Positions 5,634-6,207 of a DNA stretch of 6,207 nt are shown piece by piece. Source of the stretch: Acidobacteriaceae bacterium (lineage in GTDB: Bacteria; Acidobacteriota; Terriglobia; Bryobacterales; Bryobacteraceae). The notes under the pieces are model-generated. The model ran no database searches, had not been told where the DNA came from, and saw nothing but the letters and a program-made list of their open reading frames with translations. Within the stretch, counting starts at the first letter, position 1, and the number at the start of each line of letters is the position of its first letter. The DNA is taken from NCBI GenBank assembly GCA_019246575.1, contig JAFAQG010001015.1, positions 1 through 6,207 on the forward strand, given 5' to 3'. The position numbers were made by a program, and so were the translations under genes.

Positions 5634-6207
5634 TTATTTCGGGCAGCCGATGGTCTTCATGACGTCATCGGGAAGCGGTCTCGCATTCTTGACAGCTGGA
5701 GGCATGGTCTGGCTGCCTGCAGGTACGAGATAAACTTCCACGCGACGGTTCTTATCGGCTTCCGTCGTAGCAGATCCCCTGCGCTCTTTCTGCGCCGGGA
5801 CGTTGGAGGTTCCGCACAAGCTCGGGTTCGGGTCGGAGGTTTGCTCAGTTCCAACCCAATCGACCTTGACACGGGACGGATCCACCTTGCCGCACGTGGC
5901 CGTTCCACCGCTCAGGACAGCAGCGGCGTTGAGCGCACGGAGTTCGTCGAGCGGCATCGGCGGCTGGCGACGGCGTCTGCCACGGCGCGCTTGCGGAGCG
6001 GCAGCGTTCTCTCGCTCGTCGTTGTCGCGATGACCAACGATGATGATGTTGTAGTCGCCGCCTGACAATCGCGGAGCGGCCTCGTCGATGAGGATGCGCT
6101 TGCCGCAGTTGTTCACGCGGGCGTTGTTCTTCGCATATACGACATCGCCCAATCGCACGAAGGGCGGAGTGTAGTTGACCGTGATGGTGGTCGATCCGGT
6201 AGCTGTC
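5634..6207 (-). CDS. OmpA-family protein, C-terminal peptidoglycan-binding domain, 5'-truncated
   Basis: About 190 C-terminal residues are visible. The frame stays open to the right edge, so the GTG at 6158 is not the true start. The first residues (TATGSTTITVNYTPP) read like the last strand of an Ig/PKD-like beta-sandwich. Next comes an OmpA-like domain: VRLGDVVYAKNNARVNNCGKR, then GHRD (6024-6035), LDELRALNAAAVL, the DPSRVKVDWVGTEQ stretch and NRRVEVYLVP. Family members bind the peptidoglycan peptide through a conserved Asp (here likely in GHRD) and Arg (here likely in ELRALN), tying the outer membrane to the wall. An arginine-rich insert (about 5967-5987) separates these two motifs, where the family normally has a short loop. 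Three Cys (the NNCGK, TATCGK and SLCGTS segments) plus one in the terminal IGCPK may form disulfides. The terminator at 5581-5614 lies just downstream. Confidence 0.85.
   Translation of the reverse strand, partial: TATGSTTITVNYTPPFVRLGDVVYAKNNARVNNCGKRILIDEAAPRLSGGDYNIIIVGHRDNDERENAAAPQARRGRRRRQPPMPLDELRALNAAAVLSGGTATCGKVDPSRVKVDWVGTEQTSDPNPSLCGTSNVPAQKERRGSATTEADKNRRVEVYLVPAGSQTMPPAVKNARPLPDDVMKTIGCPK

Overview
The window suggests a chromosomal segment of a GC-rich, Gram-negative soil bacterium, most probably an acidobacterium (Solibacter/Bryobacter-like). This is inferred from three things: an Oar-type TonB-dependent receptor tail with the usual acidobacterial wording, a secreted pectinase, and an OmpA-family protein ending in IGCPK. 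No rRNA or other phylogenetic marker is present, so the placement is not proven.

Layout, left to right. Positions 1-1328 (+) hold the C-terminal part of a large outer-membrane TonB-dependent receptor whose 5' end lies outside the window. Its stop overlaps, by one base (TGATG), the start of a secreted two-domain pectinase (1328-3664, +). That protein joins a GH28 polygalacturonase to a CE8 pectin methylesterase, and both catalytic sets look intact. The two genes look like a small pectin-use unit: the enzyme demethylates and cuts pectin, and the receptor could bind or import products.

A 226-base gene-free gap (3665-3890) follows. It contains an AT-rich perfect inverted repeat (ATACTA-N7-TAGTAT) and two GC-rich hairpins, and probably serves as the leader and control region of the next operon. 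Then come hfq (3891-4190, +), the RNA chaperone, and hflX (4190-5512, +), the ribosome-splitting GTPase. They overlap by one base (TAGTG, with a GTG start for hflX). This is the widely conserved hfq-hflX pairing, here without miaA directly upstream.

A strong hairpin with A and T tracts on both sides (5581-5614) separates hflX from a convergent gene and can serve as terminator for both. The last gene (5634-6207, -) encodes the C-terminal OmpA-like peptidoglycan-binding domain of a protein whose N-terminus lies beyond the right edge. It carries an arginine-rich insertion inside the domain.

I saw no tRNA, rRNA, mobile element, CRISPR array or wholly unfamiliar gene system. The most notable items are the fused pectinase, its overlap with the receptor gene, the unexplained inverted repeat before hfq, and the arginine-rich insert in the OmpA domain.
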